Shown here: one piece after another, positions 1 through 9,772 of the stretch
Position numbering within the stretch: position 1 is the stretch's first letter
Layout: the number at the start of each line of letters is the position of its first letter
NCBI GenBank assembly: GCA_020160805.1
Contig: JAIUPO010000001.1
Location: 186,001-250,000, forward strand
Length of the DNA: 64,000 nt
Direction: 5' to 3'
Source of the DNA: Actinomycetota bacterium
GTDB taxonomy: Bacteria; Actinomycetota; Actinomycetes; Actinomycetales; Dermatophilaceae
The notes under the pieces: model-generated
The model's input: the letters and a program-made list of their open reading frames with translations, nothing else
Told to the model about the DNA's origin: nothing
Database searches by the model: none
Translations under genes and position numbers: made by a program

Positions 1-777
1 AAGCGCCCACCGCGCGGCGACCAGGCACGGCAGCAACAGGACGATCGATCCCGGACCGCCGCCGGCGATCTGCCAGACCGTGACAATGAGGATCGACAGG
101 CTGCCCGTTGCCAGATACGTCAACCCGCTGCGCAAGATGAGCGCGCGGAACTGATCTGCGAGAGCCACCGCACGCGAGGCCCATTGCACCAACGAGATCA
201 ACCAGGCGTTAACGACCAGTTGCAGGAGATTGGCTAGCAACAGAGCCCATCCGATGTGCACGACCACGGGGGCGCCCGCCGCTGCTCCCTCGACAAGGAC
301 CGGGCCCCGCAGCGACCAATACGCGAGGAGGCCCGCCATTCCGACGACCACCGACATCGCGGCATTGAAAACCACCCGGATCGGCGCCTGACGTCCCGCT
401 TGCGCGAGGGCATGCGCTGCCGCAAGCAGCGGCAGACCAGCAGCCACGCCGAGCGGGACGGCGGCGAGCGTCAAGGCAGCGAGCATGGAAATATGCACGC
501 GCCGCGAGGACGTCGACGGTGATCGCGCCGGAAGATTGCCGGCGGCTGCTACCAGGATGAGGACCCCCAAACCGGTCCAATCCGTCACCGGGCCGGCAAT
601 CGGACGCAGAGCCAGATAGGACGCTATGGCCAGGAGCACCGTGCCCGCGACCACAAAGCGGGTGCTGACGGCATACCGATGCTCGGGGCGAGCGATCCGG
701 CGATAGATCCCGAGGGGGGAGGGTTGCCCCTCGGCGCGTTCAGGTGTCAGCGGGAACCCTGGATGTCCCAATCCCAC
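1..777 (-). CDS. Multi-pass membrane sensor protein, N-terminal part (runs off left edge)
   Basis: An open frame on the minus strand runs from a GTG at 777 off the left edge without a stop. It encodes a strongly hydrophobic protein with about six or seven predicted membrane segments separated by short polar loops, and a basic segment (RRIARPEHRYAVSTR) near the N-terminus. The loop V-F-N-A-A-M followed by a helix resembles the multi-helix input domain of actinobacterial HD-GYP or GGDEF regulators; the catalytic half would lie outside the window, so this assignment is inference. The GTG is preceded by AAGGG at a suitable distance and overlaps the end of the upstream small gene by about 30 bases, suggesting translational coupling. 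Codons contain the native TATGCC word. Confidence 0.55.
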   Translation of the reverse strand, partial: MGLGHPGFPLTPERAEGQPSPLGIYRRIARPEHRYAVSTRFVVAGTVLLAIASYLALRPIAGPVTDWTGLGVLILVAAAGNLPARSPSTSSRRVHISMLAALTLAAVPLGVAAGLPLLAAAHALAQAGRQAPIRVVFNAAMSVVVGMAGLLAYWSLRGPVLVEGAAAGAPVVVHIGWALLLANLLQLVVNAWLISLVQWASRAVALADQFRALILRSGLTYLATGSLSILIVTVWQIAGGGPGSIVLLLPCLVAARWAL

Positions 778-977
778 ACGCGCGGGCCCTTGCCAATCTC
801 GGACGTTCCCGGGTTCCCTGGTCCTTGACCCGCAGGCCCGGCAGTGCCGTTGGCGCTGGTGCCGGGATTGCCGTTATTGCCACCACTGCCCTCGTCGCCA
901 GCATGGGCGGTCGATATCGGGACGAGAAGAGCGACACTCAGACTCGCCGCAACACACACACGTCGGGGGAAGGACAT
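747..977 (-). CDS. Small exported glycine-rich protein
   Basis: A 76-residue protein. Residues 1-26 form a classic Sec signal peptide (positive start SFPRR, hydrophobic core, AHA cleavage site). The mature part is about 50 residues of low-complexity G/N/P/T-rich sequence with repeated GNPGTS-like units and a tryptophan-containing end. The ATG at 977 has GGAG seven bases upstream. No family recognised; short Gly-rich exported proteins are often cell-wall or surface associated, but nothing here proves a role. It overlaps the start of the downstream membrane sensor gene, so the two are probably co-transcribed. Confidence 0.5.
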   Translation of the reverse strand: MSFPRRVCVAASLSVALLVPISTAHAGDEGSGGNNGNPGTSANGTAGPAGQGPGNPGTSEIGKGPRVWDWDIQGSR

Positions 978-1176
978 TTTCGGCTCCGGAGGGCAACGGC
1001 TCGGCCCGCGCCAAGCAGCATCGTTGCGCCAAGTCTCCCACGCAGACGCGAAATGCGGAATGCCGCTGGATTGGCCGACCGGCAGGTGTCCTGCCCTGCG
1101 ACGGAACTATGGGAGACTGGATGGTGGTGGTCCCGCCGGTCGGCTGGGACGGCAATCCCCAAACATTGGAGTCATC

Positions 1177-1251
1177 ATGAGCAAGCGTGCACGCAAGCGT
1201 CGTGACCGGAAGAAGAAGGGCGCCAACCACGGCCGCAAGCCGAACGCCTGA
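1177..1251 (+). CDS. Ribosomal small protein bL37 (24 residues)
   Basis: A 24-codon gene: start MSKRARKRRDRKKK, then GANHGRKPNA and a TGA stop. This very basic mini-protein matches the actinobacterial ribosomal protein bL37, which lies in the large subunit near the 23S rRNA core; the ANHGKRPNA-type ending is the family hallmark. The gene is too short for most gene callers. In mycobacteria the homologue also sits beside the thiol-stress sigma factor and its anti-sigma factor, as here (rsrA-sigR follow convergently). GGAG lies about seven bases before the ATG. A strong hairpin terminator follows directly. Confidence 0.92.
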   Translation: MSKRARKRRDRKKKGANHGRKPNA

Positions 1252-1275
1252 GCTCAACCGCTCGCACGAAAGCAC

Positions 1276-1305
1276 GAAGGCCGCCCCCGTCTGGGGGCGG
1301 CCTTC
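1276..1305. terminator. Bidirectional hairpin terminator between bL37 and rsrA
   Basis: Perfect 13-bp stem, GAAGGCCGCCCCC (1276-1288) pairing with 1293-1305, four-base loop GTCT. It lies between the convergent bL37 and rsrA genes, so it can serve both. There is no marked T-tract on either side, as is usual in high-GC actinobacteria. Confidence 0.85.
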
Positions 1306-1330
1306 GCACATTCGGCTGGGGTATGCCGCG

Positions 1331-1594
1331 TCAGTCGACGTAACGGATCTCGACGGCGGTGATCCGCTGGACGATCAATCCGCGCAGGTGGGCCGGGGCG
1401 CTCTCCTGGGCGCAGGAGCGTTTGACCATGCCTTTAACCATCGTGTCGATGTCGTACTGCTGCAGGCACGCCGCGCAGTGCGCCAGGTGCGCCGCGATCT
1501 TGCCGCGCTCGCTGTCCGGCAATTCGCCGTCGAGATATTCGAAGACTCGGTGCAAGGCCTCGGAGCAGTCCGCCTCGTTGATCTCCTGGCTCAC
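1331..1594 (-). CDS. rsrA: Mycothiol-system anti-sigma factor RsrA
   Basis: An 87-residue zinc-binding anti-sigma factor. It carries the ZAS signature: Cys10, then His36-x3-Cys40-x2-Cys43 (HLAHCAAC), offset by one residue from the residues known in Streptomyces coelicolor RsrA. In that family the reduced zinc form holds SigR, and disulfide formation under thiol stress releases it. The gene overlaps the stop of sigR by four bases (ATGA), so the sensor and its target are translationally coupled. Length is typical for the family. Confidence 0.93.
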   Translation of the reverse strand: MSQEINEADCSEALHRVFEYLDGELPDSERGKIAAHLAHCAACLQQYDIDTMVKGMVKRSCAQESAPAHLRGLIVQRITAVEIRYVD

Positions 1595-2238
1595 TCCTGC
1601 TCACCGCCATCCGCACCCCGGAAGCCGCGCTCCACGGCATACTCCGAAAGCAGTTCACGCAACTGGCGACGGCCGCGGTGCAGCCGCGACATCACAGTGC
1701 CGATCGGCGTGCCCATGATCTCGGCGATCTCTTTGTAGGCGTAGCCCTCGACATCGGCGAAGTAGACCGCGAGACGAAACTCCTCGGGCAACTCTTGGAG
1801 AGCGCGTTTGACCTCGCTATCGGGCAGGTGCTCCAGCGCCTCGATCTCGGCGCTGCGCAGGCCGCGGGAGCTGTGCGATTCGGCGCGGGCGAGCTGATAG
1901 TCCTCGATCTCAGCCGCATCGGACTGCAACGGCTCGCGCTGCTTCTTGCGATAGCTGTTGATATAGGTGTTGGTCAGGATGCGGTACATCCAGGCCTTGA
2001 GGTTGGTTCCCGGCTTGAACTGGTGGAAGGCGGCGAAGGCCTTCGCGTAGGTCTCCTGGACCAGATCCTCGGCGTCCGCGGGATTGCGCGTCGTGCGCAG
2101 CGCCGCAGAGTAGAGCTGATCGATCAGGGGCAGCGCGAGCTCCTCGAAACGCGCCTGCCGCTCGGCGGGCGTCTCGGTGGTCACGTCGACGGTGGCGGCC
2201 TGCTCGTCGAGCTCAGGGGTGGGCGGTGTGGGAGTCAT
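1591..2238 (-). CDS. sigR: ECF sigma factor SigR/SigH (thiol-oxidative stress)
   Basis: A 215-residue group 4 sigma factor. Region 2 (about residues 28-95) shows [20 protein letters not shown] and the [15 protein letters not shown] segment; region 4 (about 140-190) has [26 protein letters not shown] and the [16 protein letters not shown] recognition helix. It directs transcription of thioredoxin, mycothiol and protein-quality genes in actinobacteria and is held by RsrA. The start at 2238 is chosen because the longer reading frame upstream crosses the SigR-type promoter and has no family similarity. Overlaps rsrA by ATGA. Confidence 0.92.
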   Translation of the reverse strand: MTPTPPTPELDEQAATVDVTTETPAERQARFEELALPLIDQLYSAALRTTRNPADAEDLVQETYAKAFAAFHQFKPGTNLKAWMYRILTNTYINSYRKKQREPLQSDAAEIEDYQLARAESHSSRGLRSAEIEALEHLPDSEVKRALQELPEEFRLAVYFADVEGYAYKEIAEIMGTPIGTVMSRLHRGRRQLRELLSEYAVERGFRGADGGEQE

Positions 2239-2253
2239 CGCGGACCAGCCTAG

Positions 2254-2274
2254 CTGCGGACTGTGCGCGGACTG
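2254..2274. repeat. 21-nt dispersed motif, copy 1
   Basis: A 21-nt stretch built from two direct copies of GCGGACTG separated by two bases and preceded by CT. The same stretch, with one difference, is found at 34627-34647. Here it lies in the 5' leader of sigR, 16 bases upstream of the ATG. Function unknown. Confidence 0.5.
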
Positions 2275-2329
2275 CTGCAAAAGGACGAACACCGGGCCTC
2301 CGTGGGCGGGGACAGGAACTGCGCGTGGC

Positions 2330-2357
2330 AACGCCTGCTTCGGGCTTGGCTATTCCC
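2330..2357 (-). promoter_or_regulatory. SigR-type promoter of sigR-rsrA
   Basis: On the minus strand GGGAAT (2357-2352) is followed after 18-19 bases by CGTT (GTT at 2332-2330). This matches the known SigR/SigH consensus GGAAT-N18/19-GTT. It lies about 90 bases upstream of the sigR start and points at it, consistent with the autoregulation known for this sigma factor. It sits in the gap shared with malQ, which runs the other way. Confidence 0.7.
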
Positions 2358-2417
2358 AAGGCGTGGGAGACTAAGCCCGCCTACCTCCCACTGATCGGAC
2401 GAAGGAGTCCCCTCCCC

Positions 2418-4529
2418 ATGACCGCCCCCTCCGCTGACCTCGCCGCCCTCGCCCAGTCGTATGGCGTCGCCACCGAATTTTGGGACTGGCAGGGCGTTCA
2501 TACGATCGTCAGCGCGGAGACCATCCAGCGAGTGCTCACGGCGCTCGGCGTCACCGTGGAGACCGATGCGGACGTCCTGCAGGCTCGGGACGAGGTATGG
2601 CTGCGCACGTGGCGGCGGACGCTGCCGCCGACCATCGTGATGCGGGCCGGGTGGACGCCCTGGATTCCGGTGCACGTCCCGCACGGTTCCTCGGTGCGCG
2701 TCGAAATCGCGCTCGAGGACGGCGGGATCATCCCGGTGCGGCAGGTGGACAACTGGGTGGCTCCCCGCACCGTCGATGGTGTCGAGACGGGTGAAGCGAC
2801 CTTCGAACTGCCCGGCGACCTGCCGCTCGGGTGGCACACCCTGCATGCCTTCGTCGAGGGCCGGGACGAGCCGGCATACGCCACCGTCGTCGTGACCCCG
2901 CACCGGCTGGAGCTGCCAGCTGGGCTCAGCCACCGGCGGATGGTCGGGCTGATGACGCAGGTTTACCAATTGCGCTCCGCGAACTCGTATGGCGTGGGCG
3001 ACCTCGCCGACCTCGCGGACCTCGCGACGTGGGGCGCCGCGGATCTGGGCTGCGACTGGGTGCTGGTCAATCCGCTGCACGCGGCACAGGTGCAGGCTCC
3101 GATGGAGGCCTCGCCCTATCTGCCGACCACCCGGCGGTTCGTCAACCCGCTCTACATCCGGGTCGAAGACATCCCCGAGGTCGGCTATCTCCCATCGGCG
3201 ACGCGGGCCGCGATCGCCGAACTCTCCCGCTCCGGGCAGGCTCTGAACACCGGAGCAACCATCGACCGCGATGCATCCTGGACGGTCAAGCGCGCCGCGC
3301 TGCAATTGGTCTTCGATGCCGGGCTGAGCGACCGGCGTCGTCGCGCCTTCGACGGCTTCTGTGAGCGCGAGGGCCAGGGCCTGGTCGACTTCGCGACCTG
3401 GTACGCGCTCAGCGATGTGCATGGCGATGCGTGGAACGAGTGGCCGGAAACGCTGCGCAGCCCCGGAACCGCCGAGGTGGCGGCCTTCCGCGAGGAGAAT
3501 GCCGCGGCGATCAACTTCTTCCGGTGGCTGCAGTGGGTTCTGGAGGATCAACTGGCCGCGACCCAGCGCCTCGCCAAAGAGGCGGGTATGGCGCTCGGCG
3601 TGGTCCACGACCTCGCCGTCGGTGTGCACCCATCGGGCGCGGACGCCTGGGGCCTGGGGGATGCGCTGGCGCGCGGCATCGACGTGGGGGCGCCGCCGGA
3701 TCAGTTCAATCAGGTCGGGCAGAACTGGAGCCAGCCGCCGTGGCGCCCGGACCGGCTCGCGGAACTCGGCTACGCGCCATACCGGGACATGCTGCGCACG
3801 GTGCTGCGTGACTCGGGAGGCATCCGGGTCGATCACATCATTGGCCTGTTCCGGCTGTGGTGGATCCCGCAGGGGCTGACGCCGAGTGAGGGCACCTATG
3901 TGGCCTATGACCACGAGGCGCTGATCGGCATCCTGTGCCTGGAGGCGCATCGGGCGGGCGCGGTTGTTGTCGGCGAGGACCTCGGGGTGGTGCAGCCCTT
4001 TGCGCGGGAATTCATGAAGGAGCGCGGCATCCTCGGCACCTCGATCCTGTGGTTTGAGTGGAAGGACGGCAAGCCCCTGCCGCCGGAGGGCTATCGGGAG
4101 TTGTGCCTCGCCTCGGTCACCACGCACGACCTGCCGCCGACTGCGGGCTACTTGGAGTTGGCGCATGTTGCGCTGCGCAAGGAGTTGGGCCTGTTGACCC
4201 GGCCGCTGGAGGTCGAGGAGGCCGAAGAGCGTGCGGCCATCGAGAAGGTGGCCGCCGCCTTGGCGGAGCAGGATTTGCCGCACGATCCGGCGAATGTCGA
4301 GGAGTTCGTGGCGGCGCTGCACACCTATCTTTCGCGCTCGCCCGCCAAGCTGCTCGGCGTCAGCGTGCCCGATTTGGTCGGCGATCGCCGGGCCGTCAAC
4401 CAGCCCGGCACGGACACGGAGTACCCCAACTGGCGGGTGCCCCTCACCGGCCCCGATGGCGAACTCGTGACCCTGGAGGACCTCACCGCCCTCCACCTCC
4501 CCGCCCGCCTCACCCGCTCCCTGATATAA
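2418..4529 (+). CDS. malQ: 4-alpha-glucanotransferase MalQ
   Basis: A 703-residue GH77 amylomaltase that transfers alpha-1,4-glucan chains between maltodextrins in cytoplasmic glycogen/maltose metabolism. An N-terminal beta-sandwich region of about 150 residues (typical of actinobacterial MalQ) is followed by the (beta/alpha)8 catalytic domain. Visible catalytic motifs are RVDH with the nucleophile Asp near residue 470, VVGEDLG with the acid Glu near 518, and TTHD with the third acid near 569; the PYL and NPLH motifs of the donor site are also present. The ATG at 2418 is chosen because GAAGGAG lies ten bases upstream; the longer frame upstream overlaps the sigR promoter. Confidence 0.93.
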   Translation: MTAPSADLAALAQSYGVATEFWDWQGVHTIVSAETIQRVLTALGVTVETDADVLQARDEVWLRTWRRTLPPTIVMRAGWTPWIPVHVPHGSSVRVEIALEDGGIIPVRQVDNWVAPRTVDGVETGEATFELPGDLPLGWHTLHAFVEGRDEPAYATVVVTPHRLELPAGLSHRRMVGLMTQVYQLRSANSYGVGDLADLADLATWGAADLGCDWVLVNPLHAAQVQAPMEASPYLPTTRRFVNPLYIRVEDIPEVGYLPSATRAAIAELSRSGQALNTGATIDRDASWTVKRAALQLVFDAGLSDRRRRAFDGFCEREGQGLVDFATWYALSDVHGDAWNEWPETLRSPGTAEVAAFREENAAAINFFRWLQWVLEDQLAATQRLAKEAGMALGVVHDLAVGVHPSGADAWGLGDALARGIDVGAPPDQFNQVGQNWSQPPWRPDRLAELGYAPYRDMLRTVLRDSGGIRVDHIIGLFRLWWIPQGLTPSEGTYVAYDHEALIGILCLEAHRAGAVVVGEDLGVVQPFAREFMKERGILGTSILWFEWKDGKPLPPEGYRELCLASVTTHDLPPTAGYLELAHVALRKELGLLTRPLEVEEAEERAAIEKVAAALAEQDLPHDPANVEEFVAALHTYLSRSPAKLLGVSVPDLVGDRRAVNQPGTDTEYPNWRVPLTGPDGELVTLEDLTALHLPARLTRSLI

Positions 4530-4543
4530 CCGGGCTGGCTGTG

Positions 4544-4630
4544 GGTTTCCCGCCCGATGCCGGAAACCCTTCCTTTGTGCCGGAAACTTTCCGGCACAAA
4601 GGAAGAGAAAGTGGCATCGGGCGGGAAACC
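4544..4630. terminator. Nested double inverted repeat between malQ and VIT gene
   Basis: Outer arms GGTTTCCCGCCCGATGCC (4544-4561) and 4613-4630 are perfect 18-bp complements. Inside them lies a second perfect 18-bp palindrome, 4569-4586 with 4588-4605, separated by a single base. Internal loops are 7 nt on each side. The gene on each side ends here (convergent), so a bidirectional terminator is the simplest role. GCCGGAAAC occurs twice in the left half. Confidence 0.75.
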
Positions 4631-4641
4631 TACATTCGCGA

Positions 4642-5370
4642 TCAGGCGCCGACTGCGGTGCCGAAGAGGCGCCCGATGAGATATGTGACGGCCATGGCGG
4701 CGATGCCGCCAGCGACGACGCGGGCAACGGCGCGCCCGATGACGGCGCCGCCGAGGCGGGCACTGACATAACCGGTCAGGGCGAGCGCGAGCAGGACGAC
4801 GATGACGGTTCCGGGGATGCGCCAGCTCGCCGAGGGGTTGAGCACGGCGATCAGCGGCAGCAGGGCGCCAAGGGTGAAGGAGACGAAGGACGCGACCGCC
4901 GCCTGCCACGGATTGGTCAGCTCGTGCGGGTCGATGCCGAGTTCGGCTTCTGCGTGGGCGGCGAGCGGGTCCTGCCGGGTCAGAGCCTCAGCCACCTCCC
5001 GGGCGAGGCCCTCGTCCAGCCCCTTCGCGGCGTAGATCTCCGCGAGCTCCGCCAACTCGGCCGCGGGGTCATCGCGCAGTTCCTGGCGCTCTTTGGCCAG
5101 CAGTGCCTTCTCGGTGTCGCGCTGGGTGCTGACGGAGACGTACTCCCCCACCGCCATACTCATCGCCCCGGCTGCCAGCCCGGCGAGACCGGCGGTGAAA
5201 ATCGCGCCGCGGTTGGTCGTTGCCGCCGCGACGCCGATCACCAGGCCCGCGGTGGAGACGATGCCGTCATTGGCGCCGAGGACCCCCGCGCGCAGCCAGT
5301 TCAGGCGGCCCGCGGTGTTCTGGACATGGATCTCGGGTTCGCCGTCATGCCGCACGCTCGCCTCGCTCAC
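4642..5370 (-). CDS. VIT/CCC1-family iron-manganese transporter
   Basis: A 242-residue membrane protein of the VIT1/CCC1 family, which in plants and yeast loads Fe2+/Mn2+ into vacuoles; bacterial members are thought to export or sequester these metals. Seen here: the N-terminal helix with LRAGVLGANDGIVSTAGLVIGVA, the second helix GAMSMAVGEYVSVSTQRDTE, a cytosolic acid/Ala-rich metal-binding helical insert (residues about 85-150, many Glu), and three C-terminal membrane helices. Length and order match the bacterial subfamily. It is a single gene, convergent with malQ. Confidence 0.88.
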   Translation of the reverse strand: MSEASVRHDGEPEIHVQNTAGRLNWLRAGVLGANDGIVSTAGLVIGVAAATTNRGAIFTAGLAGLAAGAMSMAVGEYVSVSTQRDTEKALLAKERQELRDDPAAELAELAEIYAAKGLDEGLAREVAEALTRQDPLAAHAEAELGIDPHELTNPWQAAVASFVSFTLGALLPLIAVLNPSASWRIPGTVIVVLLALALTGYVSARLGGAVIGRAVARVVAGGIAAMAVTYLIGRLFGTAVGA

Positions 5371-5418
5371 CCCTGGAGATTACGTCCTTCGGCCTGTTGC
5401 GGAACGTCCGGACGGGGT

Positions 5419-5473
5419 CCCCGCGAAGTATCGGAGCTGGGTCCCACGCTCTGCGTGGGCGAACTTCGTGGGG
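5419..5473 (-). terminator. Nested double-hairpin terminator of the opp operon
   Basis: Outer arms CCCCGCGAAGT (5419-5429) and ACTTCGTGGGG (5463-5473) pair at 10 of 11 positions (one G-T). Inside lies the hairpin CCCACGC (5443-5449) / GCGTGGG (5453-5459) with loop TCT. It starts six bases after the oppF stop on the minus strand, where the operon terminator is expected, and lies in front of the VIT gene. Confidence 0.6.
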
Positions 5474-5478
5474 TGTCC

Positions 5479-6608
<1,130 letters not shown>

Positions 6609-6612
<4 letters not shown>

Positions 6613-7643
6613 GAGCTCACCTCCTGATCGCGCAGCGGCTGGCCGACGGGGTTATGGCAGCGCAGGGCGTTCGGTCCGTCCTCGACGAAATCCGGGGTGA
6701 CCTCACGGCATACCGGCAGCGGCTGCGAGCAGCGAGGAGCGAAGGCGCACGCGTGCGCCCACGGCAGGTTGTCGGCGACGGAGCCGGGTATGGGGTGCAG
6801 CGGCTCCCCGCGGGCCCCATCCAGTCTCGGGATGGAGCCGAGGAGCCCGTGGGTGTAGGGGTGGCGCGGCGCGGCGAAGAGGTCGTGCCGCAGGCCGCGC
6901 TCGACGATCCGGCCGCCATACATCACATTGACCTCATCGCACAGGCCAGCGACGACGCCGAGATCGTGGGTGATCATGATGAGCGCGGTGCCGCTGTCGC
7001 GGACAAGGTCCTTGAGCAGTTGCAGGATCTGCGCCTGGATCGTCACATCTAGGGCCGTCGTCGGCTCGTCGGCGATGAGCAGTCGCGGCTCACAGGCCAA
7101 CGCCATCGCGATGAGCGCGCGCTGCCGCATACCTCCGGAGAGTTGTTGTGGGTAGTCCTTCAGCCGCCGGTCGGGATCGGGTATGCCGACCTTGTCGAGC
7201 ATCTCGCGGGCCTTGGGCATCGCCGCCTTGCGCGACATGCCCTTGTGCCGCTCCAGGACCTCAGTGACCTGAATCCCGATGGGCACCACGGGATTCAGGG
7301 ACGAGAGCGGGTCTTGGAAGATCATGCCGAGGTCTCGGCCGCGGCGGTCGCGCATGGCGTTGTTGTCGAGCGCGAGCAGGTCAGTTCCGTCGAACTTCGC
7401 GGTGCCGGTGACCTGGTTTCCGCGCGCCGGGAGCAAGCCCATGATGGCGAGGGAGGTGACGGACTTGCCGGAGCCGGACTCCCCGACGAGACCGACGGTT
7501 TGGCCGGGCCGGACATCGAAGCTGACGCCGTCAACGGCGGTGAAGGGCTTCTCGCCCTGCCGCAGGAAGGTGACGCTCAGGTCGCGGACGGTGAGGAGGG
7601 GTTCGCCGGCACGGGTGTTGGCGGCATACGCCCTGGTGGTCAT
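6609..7643 (-). CDS. oppD: Oligopeptide ABC transporter ATP-binding protein OppD/DppD
   Basis: A 344-residue partner ATPase. Walker A GESGSGKS, signature LSGGMRQRALIAMAL, Walker B LLIADEPTTALD and switch TH-D are all present, followed by the oligo_HPY tail with the Cys motif (CAFAPRCSQPLPVC). The ATG at 7643 is preferred since AGGTGAG lies just upstream; a GTG at 7652 that overlaps the oppC stop as GTGA is an alternative start adding three residues. Both features argue for translational coupling within the operon. Confidence 0.92.
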
Positions 7644-7648
7644 GGTGC

Positions 7649-8629
7649 TCACCTGCGGGTCTTGGGGTCGAGGGCTTCGCGCAAGGATTCGCCCATCAGC
7701 GTGAAGCCGAAGGCGACGACGATGATGCAGGCGGCGGGATAGAACGCCATGTGCGGGTAGTCGGCGAGATACTCCTGCGCCTTGCCCAGCATTTGGCCCC
7801 ACTCCGGCTGCCGGTCGTTCGGGTTGCCGAGGCCGAGGAAGGACAGGGCGGCGGCGTCGATGACCGCGGTCGCGAGAACCAGGGTCGCCTGGACAATCAC
7901 CGGGCCGATCGCATTGGGAAGCATGTGGCGGAAGACGACGGCGCCTTCCTTGACGCCGAGAGCGCGCGCGGCCAAGACGTGGTCGCTATGTCGTTGGGCC
8001 AGCATCGAGCCACGGAGTAATCGCGCGAACACCGGCAGGTAGGCGATCGAGATGGCGATGATGACCGTCCACTGGCTCGGCTTGGCGGCCATCGCCGCGA
8101 CCGAGAAGGCGAGCAGCAGCGACGGAATCGAGAGCAGGATGTCGACGATCCGCATCACCAGCGAGTCGACCCAGCCGCCCACGGCGCCGGCCAAGGTGCC
8201 GAGGATCATGCCGCCCGCGAGCGAGAAGATCGTCGCGAAGACGCAGACGATCAGCGTCTGCCGACTTCCGACAATCAACCGGGAGAGCAGATCGCGGCCG
8301 CGGTCATCCGAGCCGAGCGGGAAGCCGGGCTCGGGACCGGGGATCGGATTGGTCTGCCGACGCACCTTGGAGATCAGTTCCGGGATCGGCTTGGTCGGGT
8401 CGTGCGGCGCGATGACATTCGCGAAGATCGCGACGAGCACGAAGATGACGGTGATGGTCAGGCCGATGAGGAAGATACGGTCGCGGCGCAGGCGCTTCCA
8501 CGCGCTCGCGATCAGCGAGACGCCAGGCTTTTCGTCGATCGCACCGGCATCGCTGACCGTCGCCGCGAGGGCATCGATGCGCTCCTTCTTGGCGGCGCCG
8601 GGGCGCCAGCCCTTGGGGGTTTCGCTCAT
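7649..8629 (-). CDS. oppC: Oligopeptide ABC transporter permease OppC/DppC
   Basis: A 326-residue inner-membrane permease. A long cytosolic N-terminus (about 35 residues) precedes the first membrane segment; an extracytoplasmic loop with HDPTKPIP and GSDDRGRDLLSRLIVGSRQTL is the standard OppC signature; the EAA loop (ARALGVKEGAVVFRHMLPNAIGPVIVQ) contacts the ATPases. Six membrane helices. AGGTGAGGTG precedes the ATG. It pairs with OppB. Confidence 0.93.
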   Translation of the reverse strand: MSETPKGWRPGAAKKERIDALAATVSDAGAIDEKPGVSLIASAWKRLRRDRIFLIGLTITVIFVLVAIFANVIAPHDPTKPIPELISKVRRQTNPIPGPEPGFPLGSDDRGRDLLSRLIVGSRQTLIVCVFATIFSLAGGMILGTLAGAVGGWVDSLVMRIVDILLSIPSLLLAFSVAAMAAKPSQWTVIIAISIAYLPVFARLLRGSMLAQRHSDHVLAARALGVKEGAVVFRHMLPNAIGPVIVQATLVLATAVIDAAALSFLGLGNPNDRQPEWGQMLGKAQEYLADYPHMAFYPAACIIVVAFGFTLMGESLREALDPKTRR

Positions 8630-8635
8630 GTCACC

Positions 8636-9643
8636 TCACCTGGTCCGAACGCGCGGATCGATGACCGCATAGAGGATGTCGACGATCAGGTTGACGAGGA
8701 CGAAGGTCGCGGCCGAGGCCATGATCAGCACTTGGAGCACGGAATAGTCACGATGCTCGAAGGCCAAGGCGAGGGCTTCGCCGATGCCACCGAAGGAGAA
8801 GACGCTTTCGGTCAGGATGGCCCCGGCCAGCAGGCCGCCGACCTGCAGGCCGATCGTGGTCACAACGGGCAGCAGCGCATTGCGCAGCACGTGCCGGCCC
8901 CGGATCACCCGGTTGGTCAGGCCCTTGGATTCGGCTGTGCGGACGAAATCCTCATCGAGCACCTCCAGAACCGAGGCGCGGGTGATCCGGAAGATCACGG
9001 CGAAGGGGATCGTGGAGAGCGTCAAGGCTGGCAGGATCAGGTGTTTTAGCGCATCCCACGCGGCGTCCCATTCTCGGGTGAGGAGCCCATCCAGGACGAA
9101 GAAGCCGGTGACGCGCGTGGCATTGATATTGCCCTGTCTGCCGGACACCGGAAGCCAGCCGAGCTTGACGGCGAAGATGTATTGCAGCAGGAAGGCGAGG
9201 AAGAAGACGGGGACGGCGACGCCGATGAGCGAGACGATGATGCTGGAGTTGTCGAAGAGGGAGGCGCGCCGGCGAGCGGCGAGATAGCCCATCGGGATGC
9301 CGAGCAGCACGGCGATGAGGATCGCGAAGATGCTCAATTCGATGGTGGCCGGGAAGCGGGCCAAGAAGATGTCGAACGCGTCCCGGCCCGGCAGCACACC
9401 CGTCGAGGCGCCGAAGTTGCCGGTCAGCGCGCGCTTCAGATAGCGCCAGTACTGGATCCAGAGCGGCTCGTCGAGACCGAGCGCCTTTTCCAGCCGCGCG
9501 CGAGACTCGGGAGTCGCGCGATCGCCGAGGATCGCGGACACCGTGCCACCGGGCAGCAGCCGCAGCCACAGGAAGAGCAGCAGGGACAACACGAAGACCA
9601 CGCCGACCATCTGCGCCAGTCGGCGCACGATGAAGCGAAGCAC
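8636..9643 (-). CDS. oppB: Oligopeptide ABC transporter permease OppB/DppB
   Basis: A 335-residue permease with six membrane helices. The N-terminus MLRFIVRRLAQMVGVVFVLSL and the loop with GDRATPESRARLEKALGLDEPLWIQYWRYL are typical of OppB; the EAA loop reads TAESKGLTNRVIRGRHVLRNALLPVVT. The start is GTG at 9643 with a near-perfect AGGAGGTGAGG ribosome-binding site. It is the first permease after the binding-protein gene and is separated from it by a hairpin. Confidence 0.93.
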   Translation of the reverse strand: MLRFIVRRLAQMVGVVFVLSLLLFLWLRLLPGGTVSAILGDRATPESRARLEKALGLDEPLWIQYWRYLKRALTGNFGASTGVLPGRDAFDIFLARFPATIELSIFAILIAVLLGIPMGYLAARRRASLFDNSSIIVSLIGVAVPVFFLAFLLQYIFAVKLGWLPVSGRQGNINATRVTGFFVLDGLLTREWDAAWDALKHLILPALTLSTIPFAVIFRITRASVLEVLDEDFVRTAESKGLTNRVIRGRHVLRNALLPVVTTIGLQVGGLLAGAILTESVFSFGGIGEALALAFEHRDYSVLQVLIMASAATFVLVNLIVDILYAVIDPRVRTR

Positions 9644-9710
9644 CGCACCTCACCTCCTTGCGGGGTCATGGGACGGGACCGGCCTGAAGGACGGAACGTC
9701 GCGGACGGGA

Positions 9711-9744
9711 ACGGCCGCCCCGGCGGCACTGCCGGGGCGGCCGT
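9711..9744 (-). terminator. Intra-operon hairpin between oppA and oppB
   Basis: ACGGCCGCCCCGGC (9711-9724) pairs perfectly over 14 bp with 9731-9744; six-base loop. Placed between oppA and the permease/ATPase genes it probably acts as a partial terminator or mRNA-stabilising stem, giving more of the binding protein than of the membrane parts, as known for many ABC importers. Confidence 0.75.
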
Positions 9745-9772
9745 CACCCTATCTGGTGTAGCCGTCGCGCAA

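Noticed and set aside
874..1311. Minus-strand frame with a hydrophobic stretch over bL37
   Set aside because: It overlaps bL37 and its terminator and has no ribosome-binding site; the hydrophobic stretch is the complement of the bL37 basic codons.
2250..4769. Long minus-strand open frame of 839 codons opposite malQ
   Set aside because: It is antisense to the well-supported malQ gene, has no recognisable domain and its composition (Arg/Gln/Gly-rich) is that of a GC-rich shadow frame.
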